NCBI GenBank assembly: GCA_024233835.1
Contig: JACKPC010000007.1
Span: forward strand, 248,001 to 312,000
Length of the DNA stretch: 64,000 nt
Direction of reading: 5' to 3'
Source: Leptospiraceae bacterium
GTDB lineage: Bacteria; Spirochaetota; Leptospiria; Leptospirales; Leptospiraceae
Part shown: piece after piece, positions 1 through 8,340 of the stretch
How positions within the stretch are numbered: the stretch's first letter is position 1
Layout: each line of letters opens with the position of its first letter
The notes under the pieces: generated by a model
Databases searched by the model: none
Told to the model about the DNA's origin: nothing
What the model saw: the letters and a program-made list of their open reading frames with translations, nothing else
Made by a program: the position numbers and the translations under genes

Positions 1-748
1 CTTCTTTCTTTTTTATTTCATCTTTTAGTTTTACATCGCTAATAAGATTTTCCGGTCCTCCCCTATCTTGAAAACGAAGGGCTTCGAGGATAAGAATTTT
101 TGTTTCTTTCAAGGCACCTTTTACAGATAAAGCGTTCAGAAGGGGAACCATAGCCTTTTTTCCCTGTGATGATATAAAACTTTTATTACCGATGCGGTTT
201 TGTTTCTGAAATTCTTCCGGTGAAAGATGAGCCAGAGGTAAATGTAATCGGTGTAGAATGCATTCTGAGAGACTGTAAGAATACAGTTTTTTTAATTCTA
301 TCAGAGCTTCTCTGGCGGGTTCTTCTGTTTCAATAGTGGAATAGGCTAATACAAGAATTTGTTGTAAATAGGTTTTCCATTCCTTGTTTTGAAGGAGAAC
401 GTATTTGGGACTTTTATTGTATTTTTTTGTATAGTAGGGAAAGCTTAAGGAGCGGTATAATACCGCTCTTATTTGTGGATCCGGATTGTCTTTTCCACTG
501 ATTAAAGCTTCTGTATATTTATATTTCGCTCTTTCTAAAAGACTGAAACCCTGAGTACCTTTCAAGTTTCCCTTTTCAAGAAAATCCTTTTTTATGTTTT
601 TAAAGAAGTCCTTATCTTTCACTTTAAGTGCTGTGCGGATGGCTCTGTATTCTTCCGGTCTGAGCCGGGTTTCGGATGGCAAAGAAGAGATAAAGGATAG
701 AAGAAAAACTGAAAAAATAAAGAAAACAGGAATTTTTAGAAAAAACAT
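1..748 (-). CDS. Secreted hypothetical protein, 3' end outside window
   Basis: An open reading frame runs on the minus strand from ATG at 748 through the left edge of the window with no stop, so at least 249 residues are present and the C-terminus is missing. The first ~25 residues (MFFLKIPVFFIFSVFLLSF, then SSLPSE) look like a Sec signal peptide, so the product is probably periplasmic or surface-located. The rest is helical and charged, with spacing (RAVLYRSL, EEPAREALIELKKL) that resembles HEAT-like repeat proteins, but I recognise no named family. It lies 46 bp downstream of holB on the same strand and may belong to that operon. Confidence 0.75.
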   Translation of the reverse strand, partial: MFFLKIPVFFIFSVFLLSFISSLPSETRLRPEEYRAIRTALKVKDKDFFKNIKKDFLEKGNLKGTQGFSLLERAKYKYTEALISGKDNPDPQIRAVLYRSLSFPYYTKKYNKSPKYVLLQNKEWKTYLQQILVLAYSTIETEEPAREALIELKKLYSYSLSECILHRLHLPLAHLSPEEFQKQNRIGNKSFISSQGKKAMVPLLNALSVKGALKETKILILEALRFQDRGGPENLISDVKLKDEIKKKE

Positions 749-794
749 TATAGCTCTGAGTAAAACTTTCCTTTAATTCTTACAAGTAATTTTA

Positions 795-1733
795 TCAGGA
801 AGCAGAAAGGCTATGAAAAAGTCTGCTTAAAAGATAGGGTTCAAGACCGGCTATTTTCTTATGAAGTTCTTCCTTAAAGGTAAAAATAGCTTCCATCTTT
901 CTCTCGTATTGTTTCGGATCCTGCTCATAATAGAAATTCAAAAGAACAAGGCAGAATAATTCCAGAAAAGAGTCATAATTAAAGTCATCTTCCCATTGAG
1001 GGTGCTTATCTTTATAGTTTCGAACCCAGTTCTCCAGTTCTAAGAGTAGCAGGGGGTCAAAAGCAGTTTCTTTTACCTTTGTCTGGATAAGACTCAAAAC
1101 TTCAGCAGGAGCATTGAATAGGTTTAAGCTTCCCCCTATAAAAGATTCTGTAGGTAAAGAATATTTTTGCCTCAACTCTCTGGCTTTATCAGGAGGAATG
1201 TAAGCAAAGGGTACACATACACCCCGGCTTACGATAGTCTGCTTTAACTTACTTAAGTCATCTACTATAAACAGAAAACGGGAGTGTTCCGGTGGTTCTT
1301 CAAGAGATTTCAATAGGGCGGTCTCGGCTTCGTTATTAATCAGGCTTGCATCGGGAAACACGATCAAACGTTTTTGAGACAGGTGAGGGTAAAAATTTAA
1401 GCGCTTGGTTTGTAGCCAGCGTACGGTAAATTCGGAAGGATCTTTTTCTTCACCGATAGCAATACGCTGATTATCCGGAAATTCAATATAATCCGGATGA
1501 GCCTGGTGCATGAAAGCTTTACAGGAAGGGCAGATACCGCAGCTCGAACCCTGCAAGCAGAGGACATGTCGGGCAAAACGCTCTGCCAGAGACCATTTTC
1601 CTACACTTTCCGGTCCATAAAAAATTAAGAGAGGGGGAATTTTATGCGGATAAAGGCAGTAGTAATTGACAAATCTCAGGGCAATATCCTGCCCTTCTAT
1701 TTCATGAATGCTAAAAGGAGAAACGCCGGTCAC
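795..1733 (-). CDS. holB: DNA polymerase III delta' subunit
   Basis: A 312-residue AAA+ protein of the clamp-loader delta' type. Visible motifs are a P-loop GPESVGKW (~40-47), a four-cysteine zinc-binding segment (C-x6-C-x2-C-x2-C around 59-73), the delta'/gamma motif LLKSLEEPPEHSRFLFI (~140-157) and an SRG sensor motif (family SRC). The family loads the beta sliding clamp onto DNA together with DnaX and HolA in the cytoplasm. Its start overlaps the stop of the upstream membrane-protein gene by 4 nt (ATGA), which suggests translational coupling. The SRG instead of SRC and the variant P-loop do not change the assignment. Confidence 0.85.
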   Translation of the reverse strand: MTGVSPFSIHEIEGQDIALRFVNYYCLYPHKIPPLLIFYGPESVGKWSLAERFARHVLCLQGSSCGICPSCKAFMHQAHPDYIEFPDNQRIAIGEEKDPSEFTVRWLQTKRLNFYPHLSQKRLIVFPDASLINNEAETALLKSLEEPPEHSRFLFIVDDLSKLKQTIVSRGVCVPFAYIPPDKARELRQKYSLPTESFIGGSLNLFNAPAEVLSLIQTKVKETAFDPLLLLELENWVRNYKDKHPQWEDDFNYDSFLELFCLVLLNFYYEQDPKQYERKMEAIFTFKEELHKKIAGLEPYLLSRLFHSLSAS

Positions 1734-2146
1734 TTATCAAGATACTGTTGCAGGGATTGGATAATCTTTCTTTGTGAGAAGATTACATAACCGAGAACTG
1801 AAGAAAACAAAAAGAGACCAAGACCATAGACCAGATGTAGATCTTTTAGTCTTTTTTCTTCAATCGCAATGGCTTTAATGCTTTCCAGTTGAGAAATAAG
1901 AAGATAAAACTTATCAATATCTTTATAAGAAGTTTTAGCTGTAGAACGTATCTGGGTAATCAGGGCGGCTGTCTCTTCTTTATTCAGCTTTTCAATAATA
2001 GGAAATACCTTATCCAGATCCATTTGAAGGAGTTCTTCTGCACTTATTCTGGGAAGGGGCTTTTCTTCTGCCGGCAATCCGATGAAAGGAAGTAAGAGAA
2101 ATAAGACAGTAAAAATAATTGAAAAAACAAGGTTTTTGTGTTTCAT
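1730..2146 (-). CDS. Small secreted/membrane-anchored hypothetical protein
   Basis: 138 residues with an N-terminal signal peptide (MKHKNLVFSIIFTVLFLLLP) and a second hydrophobic segment near the C-terminus (~109-124, LVYGLGLFLFSSVLGYVIF), followed by a short basic tail. The central part (KVFPIIEKLNKEETAALITQ) is helical and acidic. The likely topology is a periplasmic helical domain with a C-terminal membrane anchor. It sits between a two-helix membrane protein and holB in a tightly packed minus-strand operon. I do not recognise the family. Confidence 0.7.
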   Translation of the reverse strand: MKHKNLVFSIIFTVLFLLLPFIGLPAEEKPLPRISAEELLQMDLDKVFPIIEKLNKEETAALITQIRSTAKTSYKDIDKFYLLISQLESIKAIAIEEKRLKDLHLVYGLGLFLFSSVLGYVIFSQRKIIQSLQQYLDK

Positions 2147-2155
2147 AATGATGTT

Positions 2156-2443
2156 CTATTCTATATAACCCAGTTTATCTTTCCATTCCTGTAGAATCGG
2201 GAGCTTATAGTTGAGAAAAATAATCCCAAACAAAAGAGCATCGATACAGAAAAGAAAACTCAGGCTAAAAATGATGTAATGAAAAAGTTTTTCATTCCCC
2301 GGTAGGGAAGGTTTTGCATATAGGAGAAGAAAGGGAGAGATAAAGAGCAAAAATAGGCTAAACGCAAGGTATTTCAACCACCTGATAGGAAGCAAGCGGG
2401 AGAGAACATTCTTTTTAATTCTTAACTTACTCTCTATCTTCAT
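2156..2443 (-). CDS. Two-helix membrane protein, hypothetical
   Basis: 95 residues with a basic N-terminus (MKIESKLRIKKNVLSRLLP) and two strongly hydrophobic segments (~24-45 and ~52-76). It overlaps the 3' end of the ECF sigma-factor gene by 17 nt. Position immediately after an ECF sigma factor is where membrane anti-sigma factors are often found. However, this protein has no recognisable zinc anti-sigma (HxxxCxxC) motif, so an anti-sigma role is only a guess from context. Confidence 0.6.
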   Translation of the reverse strand: MKIESKLRIKKNVLSRLLPIRWLKYLAFSLFLLFISPFLLLYAKPSLPGNEKLFHYIIFSLSFLFCIDALLFGIIFLNYKLPILQEWKDKLGYIE

Positions 2444-2936
2444 CTTTATTTATCCATTCCTTCATAAGTTCTTTTCCCCTGAAGATATAACTTTTTAGGG
2501 TATTCATTTTCAAATTCAGGCTTTCGGATATTTCTTTATAAGACATATTATCAAAATAATAAAGAACCAGAGGCTTTTTATAATTAAGTGGAAGGCGACC
2601 TATAAGGGAATGAATTCTTTGAGCCATTTCTTCTTTAATAAGATTTACTTCCGGACTGAGAGAAGCACTCCATTTTTTAAACATATCAGAGTAAGAAAAA
2701 CTCGTTTCCGGGTTTTCTTCCAGTTGTTCAGGTAAACGTGACCTGGTTCGAATTCTCTTAATAAGTTCATTCTGGGTGATGCGATACAGCCAGGATGAAA
2801 ATTGAGATTCCCCCCGAAATGCAGAAAGACTTTCATAGGCCTTAAGAAAAACTTCCTGAGTTATGTCTTCCGCTTCGTCCGGATTACCGGTATATTTCAG
2901 GGCCTGGGCAAAGACCTGATCCTGGTATTTATCCAT
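2427..2936 (-). CDS. ECF-type RNA polymerase sigma factor (5' end unclear)
   Basis: Region 2 motifs are clear (GNPDEAEDITQEVFLKAYE, then SWLYRITQNELIKRIR) and region 4 is present (LPLNYKKPLVLYYFDNMSYKEISE, then NTLKSYIFRGK), so this is a group 4 sigma-70 factor that directs RNA polymerase to stress promoters. Residues are numbered from the first ATG (2936), which gives 169 aa. That ATG is almost certainly too far in: the frame continues upstream with SGNVDAFETL, the usual start of sigma region 2. No ATG, GTG or TTG exists in that upstream stretch; see findings. It overlaps the next membrane gene and follows the gene at 3023-3409. Confidence 0.85.
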   Translation of the reverse strand: MDKYQDQVFAQALKYTGNPDEAEDITQEVFLKAYESLSAFRGESQFSSWLYRITQNELIKRIRTRSRLPEQLEENPETSFSYSDMFKKWSASLSPEVNLIKEEMAQRIHSLIGRLPLNYKKPLVLYYFDNMSYKEISESLNLKMNTLKSYIFRGKELMKEWINKDEDRE

Positions 2937-3022
2937 CAGGGTTTCAAAAGCATCTACGTTTCCGGAGAGTATGACATGAATAGCCTGCCAATCTGTCGGA
3001 TCACAGAGGATGGCTTTTTTTT

Positions 3023-3409
3023 CTATTTCCGAAGTTTGTAAAAGGTTAAGAGACTGAGCCCTATTGCTAATGGTATTAACCCTCCTAACATGGCCATAGA
3101 ACGACCCAGTACCATGATAAATACAATGGAAAGAACGAGTCCTGTAAATGTCAACAAAAGACCGATAAAAAAGGAGTAAGCTCGAATATCGAAGGGGAAA
3201 GACTTATACAGGCCGGCTTTAATGAGGGCTATTTTTTGTCGGTGCCACCAGAAGAACAAAAACCAGAGAAGGGTTGAACCGAACACAATCCCAAAAATTG
3301 GAACAAGGTATAAAACAAGGGTATAACCGCTTTCTCCACCTTTATTAGAACCTGTTTCGAGAGCGGTTCGAATAATTTCTTCTAATGCTTTTTTTTCCTC
3401 AGGACTCAT
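3023..3409 (-). CDS. Membrane protein, DUF6249-like
   Basis: 128 residues: a short acidic N-terminus (MSPEEKKALEEIIRTAL), a transmembrane helix (~30-52) followed by WHRQKIALIKAG, then two closely spaced hydrophobic segments (~78-120). The WHRxKxxLIKAGLY pattern after the first helix is typical of small DUF6249-type proteins that often sit beside ECF sigma factors; this is recognition from memory, not a search. Its ATG overlaps the stop of the upstream DUF1577-like gene by 4 nt, and its stop lies where sigma-factor translation must begin. It is therefore plausibly co-regulated with, or regulates, the sigma factor. Confidence 0.6.
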   Translation of the reverse strand: MSPEEKKALEEIIRTALETGSNKGGESGYTLVLYLVPIFGIVFGSTLLWFLFFWWHRQKIALIKAGLYKSFPFDIRAYSFFIGLLLTFTGLVLSIVFIMVLGRSMAMLGGLIPLAIGLSLLTFYKLRK

Positions 3410-4602
3410 TGTATCTTACTGATTTCATTCTGATTAATCAACTGGTTTACAAAAGTAGCCAGAAGGTGAATTCCATCAGGGGGATTCGCCATATAAATTT
3501 TTATACCCATGCTTACAGCGTTTGTTCCCAGTTCCGGTCGTTTCTTGATATTTTTTACCCCGGCATAAAAATCATAGTTCTGATTATTAATAAGTATAGA
3601 AAAAGCTATCTTCGCACCGGGGACCAAAAAATCATATTTGGCACCTTCCTTGACCCGGCAACCGACTCCTCTTCCATCCTGGCTTATATCCATGATTTCT
3701 TCTTCTGCTGAAAAAAACTTCCATTCTTTTACGTAGGAGAGTTCCATTTCAAAGGTAAAATCTTCGCAGCGTGACTCTATAAAACTCATAATGGCCGGAA
3801 GACCATTGGTAGATTCTATATCCAAAGCGAGATTATCATTTCCGAGATTCGGAAGACTGCTTAAAAGTTCCACATAGCCGATAAGGGAGTTACCGGCTCC
3901 GAAGAAGGGAATAATCAATACCGACTTGATGTTTTCTATCAGGTGTTTTTGGACAATCGATTCTCTGAGTTCCTTTTTCATCTTTTGTTCCGGGTTAAAA
4001 AAGGTGCTCTGGGTATAAAACATCTTACGGTAGGCATCCCGCAAGAAATAAGGCATCTTTGAATCTGCCAGATGATTCAAAAGAGGAGTATTGGCAGCAT
4101 AATAAAAACCCACGTTTACCTTTGTAATAAAATAACCCGATTTGTTTAAGGTCGACTCCAGCTCCATCTGAAAGTTCTGGATGGATTCTGTAATGCTATA
4201 CGTTTTTCCGTATAGGGAAAGTAGAGTAGGAAGGTCTAATTGAGGAGAATAATGCAGGTTGATGAGTTTAATATTCTTAATACTTGCCCTCTGGGCTGCT
4301 CTTTCTAAAGGGGTAATAATAATTTCCTGAACATGAAATAAATCGGTTCGATAGGGGTTTACCTGTTTGATTCGAATTTCTACCCGGTTTTCCCGCGTGA
4401 TAGAAATCAGAGTGCCTGGTTTTCCCGGAGGTCCTTCTACCTGTTCTATAATTATATGAACCGAGTTATTCAGGTCTTTTTCTAAAGAATAGCTGTTAAT
4501 TTTATATTTACCGCTTTCCTGTCTGGCGGTAAGACTTTTACCTACCAGTCTTTTGATAATATTACCCAGAGTTGCCTGATCATTTAAAATATATTTCTTC
4601 AT
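3406..4602 (-). CDS. DUF1577-like protein with PilZ-like C-terminus
   Basis: 398 residues with no signal peptide. The N-terminal part begins MKKYILNDQATLGNIIKRLVG; the middle (~210-270) has a GAF-like alternating pattern (VLIIPFFGAGNSLIGYVELL). The C-terminal ~100 residues (EEEIMDISQDGRGVGCRV, then VPGAKIAFSILINN) resemble a PilZ domain, which in other proteins binds cyclic di-GMP. The arrangement resembles the DUF1577 family that I associate with Leptospira. The canonical PilZ RxxxR motif is not evident, so c-di-GMP binding is unproven. It heads the minus-strand run that includes the ECF sigma factor. Confidence 0.6.
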   Translation of the reverse strand: MKKYILNDQATLGNIIKRLVGKSLTARQESGKYKINSYSLEKDLNNSVHIIIEQVEGPPGKPGTLISITRENRVEIRIKQVNPYRTDLFHVQEIIITPLERAAQRASIKNIKLINLHYSPQLDLPTLLSLYGKTYSITESIQNFQMELESTLNKSGYFITKVNVGFYYAANTPLLNHLADSKMPYFLRDAYRKMFYTQSTFFNPEQKMKKELRESIVQKHLIENIKSVLIIPFFGAGNSLIGYVELLSSLPNLGNDNLALDIESTNGLPAIMSFIESRCEDFTFEMELSYVKEWKFFSAEEEIMDISQDGRGVGCRVKEGAKYDFLVPGAKIAFSILINNQNYDFYAGVKNIKKRPELGTNAVSMGIKIYMANPPDGIHLLATFVNQLINQNEISKIQ

Positions 4603-4620
4603 AAGACCTTTTTCCTTTCC

Positions 4621-5730
4621 CTATACCAGGCTTTGCCTGTCCGGATGGTGAATGACACCGTAAGCTTTTTCAATGAATTTTTCTTTTAGTTGTAAAGAAC
4701 CATTTCTTGAGGCCCAGACTTTCTCTTCTTCTGTAATCGGAAGCATATAAAGAAATCTTACCGGTTTTTCTTTTTCCGTATTGAAACCCATTAAAGAAGG
4801 AAGTAGAGAAGGCTTAGAATCTTCAAAAAGTAAAAGATGGTTAAATTCCAGTAAGGCTTCCGGATCCTGACGACCGAGCTGAATCGTATGGCCTTCTCCC
4901 AGCCATTTCTGCATGTTCCAGGGAAACTTAACCAGTTCTCCCATAAAATGAGGAACCCAGGATTCAGTAGAATCAGGCCCGGCTCCGGAGCGGATGGCAA
5001 ACACAAGCTCAATTCTGGCATAGGCTTCATAATCTTTATGATAAAACTCTACTGCGGGCATGTTCTGGCCGCTCATTCCTATGGTGGAATATATTTGAAT
5101 AGAACTATCTTTTAACTGAAACCGGGCGATTCCGATAAAAGGGAATTTCCCTCCATCTGCCGACCAGTATTTTGTATGGGTTCCGAACTTAGATTCTAAA
5201 AAATGCAGCCGGGAATCACGAATTTGAATCCAGGTTTCCGGTTTGGAACGGTATTCCCAGAATTGTCTCGCTTTTTCAATTCTCTCGACTATGACCCCAT
5301 GATTTGTATCTCCTATCGCAGTAGCTGTCAGGGCCTCATCTTTGACATACCGACTGTAACCGTGAAAACCTTTCATTCCGGACCAGGGAGGGAGAAAGGT
5401 GTATAAAGAATCGTTTACAAAAAGAGCAAGACCGTTTCCTTCTTCGAGCCAGATAAAGTAGAGATCCTTTTCTGAGAGTGGAGAAATGTCGGGGTTTGAA
5501 GCCAGTTCGGAACGAGTGAGAACGGGAGCCCTGCCGGAGCGTAACTCCTCTTCGGTTCTTTTTTCCGGGGCTTCCACCCGGTTTTTTACCCAGACAGATT
5601 GCATTTCGTATGCAGGGTTCATCTGGCTTTGCAGGTATAAGTACACGGTTCTTCCATCATCCTCCAGGAAAGCAGTCATGCTCCCGTAGGGGTTTGTTTC
5701 CTGATAGGTTATACCCTCTTCGTTTGTCAT
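4621..5730 (-). CDS. SUFU (suppressor of fused) domain protein
   Basis: 369 residues. The C-terminal half carries the SUFU pattern: YSTIGMSGQNMPAVEFYHKD (~215-235), ARIELVFAI, VKFPWNMQKWLGEGHTIQLG (~265-287) and RFLYMLPITEEEKVWA near the end. Bacterial SUFU domains are related to the SUKH/immunity superfamily and are often linked to contact-dependent or intracellular toxin immunity, but many occur in housekeeping contexts. The N-terminal half is acidic and not recognised. Its ATG overlaps by one base (TAATG) the stop of the upstream 84-residue gene, so the pair is likely co-translated. Confidence 0.7.
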   Translation of the reverse strand: MTNEEGITYQETNPYGSMTAFLEDDGRTVYLYLQSQMNPAYEMQSVWVKNRVEAPEKRTEEELRSGRAPVLTRSELASNPDISPLSEKDLYFIWLEEGNGLALFVNDSLYTFLPPWSGMKGFHGYSRYVKDEALTATAIGDTNHGVIVERIEKARQFWEYRSKPETWIQIRDSRLHFLESKFGTHTKYWSADGGKFPFIGIARFQLKDSSIQIYSTIGMSGQNMPAVEFYHKDYEAYARIELVFAIRSGAGPDSTESWVPHFMGELVKFPWNMQKWLGEGHTIQLGRQDPEALLEFNHLLLFEDSKPSLLPSLMGFNTEKEKPVRFLYMLPITEEEKVWASRNGSLQLKEKFIEKAYGVIHHPDRQSLV

Positions 5731-5984
5731 TAGTAGGTAATTTGCCTCTCTACCTGTCTCGCTTTAAAACCTTCCAGAAGTTGGATGATTTTTCTTTCCA
5801 TGTCCTCTTCTAAAAGAATTTTGGGGTAATAAGCCGAGGTATTTAAAAGGCCTTTCAGGGCTACTTCCCCCCAGTTCTGGTAATTTTGAATGGATTCAAG
5901 AGCAGTAGAAGGAAGCTCTGTTCCCTCTTTTTCGGATTGAATGAAGGCTGCAATAGCCGACTCCGGTGTCATTTGATTCTTCAT
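5730..5984 (-). CDS. Small hypothetical protein
   Basis: 84 residues, predicted all-helical and soluble (QMTPESAIAAFIQSEKEGTE at the start, ARQVERQITY at the end). It is the first gene of a two-gene unit with the SUFU-domain gene (TAATG overlap). I do not recognise the family. The rightward neighbour is the CRISPR array, about 190 bp away, so this gene marks the boundary between the chromosomal block and the CRISPR island. Confidence 0.55.
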   Translation of the reverse strand: MKNQMTPESAIAAFIQSEKEGTELPSTALESIQNYQNWGEVALKGLLNTSAYYPKILLEEDMERKIIQLLEGFKARQVERQITY

Positions 5985-6174
5985 GAATGTCTCCGTGAAA
6001 TTAATACTTAAAACAAATATGAAAATGCGATAGAAAATTCAAGCCGAAATCCCTTCCTGTTTTCGGCGTGATTATAGGAATAGGATCTGCAAAAGCAAGT
6101 AAAAAAAGTGGAAATCACTAATATCCGATACCAAAAAACTAAGGAGGGCTTTAGGTAAAAAGCTGACCCGCTGA

Positions 6175-6745
6175 TTGCTGGCAGCTAAACAGTCCGATTA
6201 TCCATTTCCACAACATTACCAAAAGAAATTGGGTTATTAAGTAAGTTAGAGTTTCAACACTCTACGAGTCCGATTATCCATTTCCACGGTAGATACGTTT
6301 CTAATAAGAAACGGTTTCGAGATTGTTTGTTTCAACACTCTACGAGTCCGATTATCCATTTCCACAACATTAATTGCGGTATTATCCATATTGCTTCTGT
6401 CAGCCGTTTCAACACTCTACGAGTCCGATTATCCATTTCCACTAATGAGGGTGTAGATATCCCGTCAGCCTCCTGTGCTATGTTTCAACACTCTACGAGT
6501 CCGATTATCCATTTCCACCAAGAAAGCGTGACTTGATAGTGAAAGCGCTATTAACCGGTTTCAACACTCTACGAGTCCGATTATCCATTTCCACCGAAAA
6601 AAATACGTTTTTCTCCATAGGAATTTTATATGTGTTTCAACACTCTACGAGTCCGATTATCCATTTCCACTTCTGCAAAAAAACAAACCGTAAAAGTAGA
6701 ACGTGTAAGTTTCAACACTCTACGAGTCCGATTATCCATTTCCAC
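6175..6745 (-). CRISPR. CRISPR array 1: seven intact 37-bp repeats plus one degenerate
   Basis: Intact repeats start at 6251, 6329, 6406, 6482, 6558, 6634 and 6709. All are identical, 37 bp, beginning GTTTCAACACTCTACGAG and ending ATTATCCATTTCCAC. A degenerate terminal copy (6175-6211) keeps only its last 21 bp. Spacers are 38-41 bp and unrelated. The conserved leader lies on the right (6746 onward), so transcription runs leftward. Read that way the repeat ends GTTGAAAC, the expected 8-nt crRNA handle, and directly before it lies a small stem ACTC-GTA-GAGT, the expected Cas6 cleavage geometry. Confidence 0.97.
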
Positions 6746-7057
6746 AGCATCGTGGCATGGTGCCATTGTACAATACTCTGAATATAGTATCAAGCACAAA
6801 TTTTTGTGTCAAAGTGTACCCTAACCCTTTTTTGACCCGAAAATAGGGTACACTTTTTTTGCCCTCTGTTATAGCGAAAAACGGCCTTTTTTTGCCTATT
6901 TTGCCGGGTATTTGTTTAGTGAAATTTTTCAAAAAACTTCTAAGCTCCCCCCTTTTTGGAACTAAAAAAGGGTACACTTTTTTGTTTTCGAGACTATAGC
7001 GGAAATATTCTGTTATCATTATATAAATCCTCCACTATATACGAAAATAGCTCTGTA
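6746..7057 (-). promoter_or_regulatory. CRISPR leader of array 1
   Basis: The sequence begins right after the last repeat and is about 95 % identical to the sequence beside array 2 (22932-23246); similarity ends at both copies near GCTCTGTAATATTA. It is AT-rich and contains a 13-bp perfect inverted repeat (AAAGTGTACCCTA at 6811-6823, TAGGGTACACTTT at 6844-6856) and a third copy of GGGTACACTTTTTT near 6969-6982. The leader should hold the pre-crRNA promoter and the spacer-acquisition signals. A 95-codon frame with a good ribosome-binding site runs through it (7019 to 6732); see findings. Confidence 0.85.
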
Positions 7058-7060
7058 ATA

Positions 7061-7360
7061 TTAAAAAATATATTCATTAGGCTCCTTATAAAGATTGGCC
7101 TGACCGATTAAAATTAAATTCTTCATGACATCCGTATACAAGGGGTAGATTCGAATCGAGTCCTGTTTTTTAGAAACAATATTTTGCACTGCATTCAGAA
7201 GCTCATTGAGTTCCTCATCTTTTTCCAGGCGAATTTCAAAAATAGAATACTGCACACGTATTCCATTCTTCTCCAGAAGTTTCATAAGTTTGGTACGCCT
7301 TCGATTTCCTTCTTTATCCGAAGGAATATCATAACAAAATAAATAGGTTTTCTCTGTCAT
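7061..7360 (-). CDS. cas2: CRISPR-associated Cas2
   Basis: 99 residues, standard length. The ferredoxin-like fold begins KTYLFCYDIPSDKEGNRRR, where the Asp of YDI is the usual metal-binding residue. The strand VQYSIFEIRL and the C-terminal DSIRIYPLYTD are typical. Cas2 forms the bridge of the Cas1-Cas2 integrase that inserts new spacers at the leader end of the array. Its ATG overlaps the cas1 stop by 4 nt, and its stop is next to the array leader, so the adaptation pair directly abuts the array it extends. Confidence 0.95.
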   Translation of the reverse strand: MTEKTYLFCYDIPSDKEGNRRRTKLMKLLEKNGIRVQYSIFEIRLEKDEELNELLNAVQNIVSKKQDSIRIYPLYTDVMKNLILIGQANLYKEPNEYIF

Positions 7361-8340
7361 TTTCCTGAAAGTGCTATGACTTCTCCTTTTTCCAGGCAGG
7401 TTTTTAACCAGTCTGAAAAGTATATGAGTATATCCTGAATCGTTCCTTTGTGAAAAAGATACTGACGTTCTTCAAAGAGTTCCGTAGAATAGAGTTTTAA
7501 AAACGCTTTCTTGGCTTCGGGGTTTAAATAGAAACCTTCTTCTTTTTTCTCAAAATCTTCTTCACTTACAGTTTTTAGATTAAACGCTTTTAAGACAAGC
7601 CTATCACAAAAAGCAGGACGCAAAGGCTCTATAATATCACAGGCAAGGCTGATTCTTCCGTATTTTCTTGCATGTAGAAAACCAATAAAGGGTTCAAAGC
7701 CCTGTCCTTCGAGATAGGAAGAAATTCGATTGGTAAGTACCACATATAGAAAAGAGAGAAGGGAGTTTCCAAGGTCCTTCGGAGGTTTCTTACTTCTACC
7801 CTGAAAAATGTTTTCCTGTTTAAATAGTTTTCCGAAGCATTCAAAGTAAATACGGGCAAAACTTCCTTCCAATCCCAAAAGACCCGGAATATCTTTTGCT
7901 GTTTCCAGTTTCTTTCTCCATTTACGAAGTTGTTTCAGTTCATCTTTTAAAGAAAGAGTTTCCGAGTTTTTTACATTATCTTCCAGAAGTCGAATACTTG
8001 CCTCAAATTTTTGTGCAATTAAAGCCTTTCCTATTGCAAGACGAAACTCTTCATTTTCGTACTGTTTATATTGCATGAAGCGAAGGTCTATATTTTTCGA
8101 AGTAGGAGAAATTAATTGACCTATATAATTACCCGAATGAGTATATAAAGATAAATTAATATTCTTATTCAGCAACTCATGTAAAAGTTGAGTTGAGAAT
8201 TGAACATTACCAAAAGCATGAATACTATCCACCTTGTGAAAAGGAACAGAACCCATATTTTCCTTATTTTTAGAGATATTCAGCTTATCCCCTTTTTTAC
8301 TGAGACAGGCATAATCCTCTACGATATAAATATCTGCCAT
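7357..8340 (-). CDS. cas1: CRISPR-associated Cas1 integrase
   Basis: 327 residues, full length. The N-terminal beta domain starts MADIYIVEDYACLSKKGDKL. The helical catalytic domain contains the three metal ligands: Glu158 (GLLGLEGSFAR), His223 (FIGFLHARKYGR) and Asp235 (ACDIIEPLRP). Cas1 with Cas2 catalyses spacer integration. No reverse-transcriptase domain is fused. The next gene upstream, cas6, is divergent, with a 169-bp spacer between the two starts that should hold both promoters. Confidence 0.96.
   Translation of the reverse strand: MADIYIVEDYACLSKKGDKLNISKNKENMGSVPFHKVDSIHAFGNVQFSTQLLHELLNKNINLSLYTHSGNYIGQLISPTSKNIDLRFMQYKQYENEEFRLAIGKALIAQKFEASIRLLEDNVKNSETLSLKDELKQLRKWRKKLETAKDIPGLLGLEGSFARIYFECFGKLFKQENIFQGRSKKPPKDLGNSLLSFLYVVLTNRISSYLEGQGFEPFIGFLHARKYGRISLACDIIEPLRPAFCDRLVLKAFNLKTVSEEDFEKKEEGFYLNPEAKKAFLKLYSTELFEERQYLFHKGTIQDILIYFSDWLKTCLEKGEVIALSGK

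Noticed and set aside
6327..6824. Three plus-strand ORFs with repeated peptide FNTLRVRLSIST
   Set aside because: They are translations of the CRISPR repeats and spacers; the repeat length of 37 shifts the frame each unit and no ribosome-binding sites are present.
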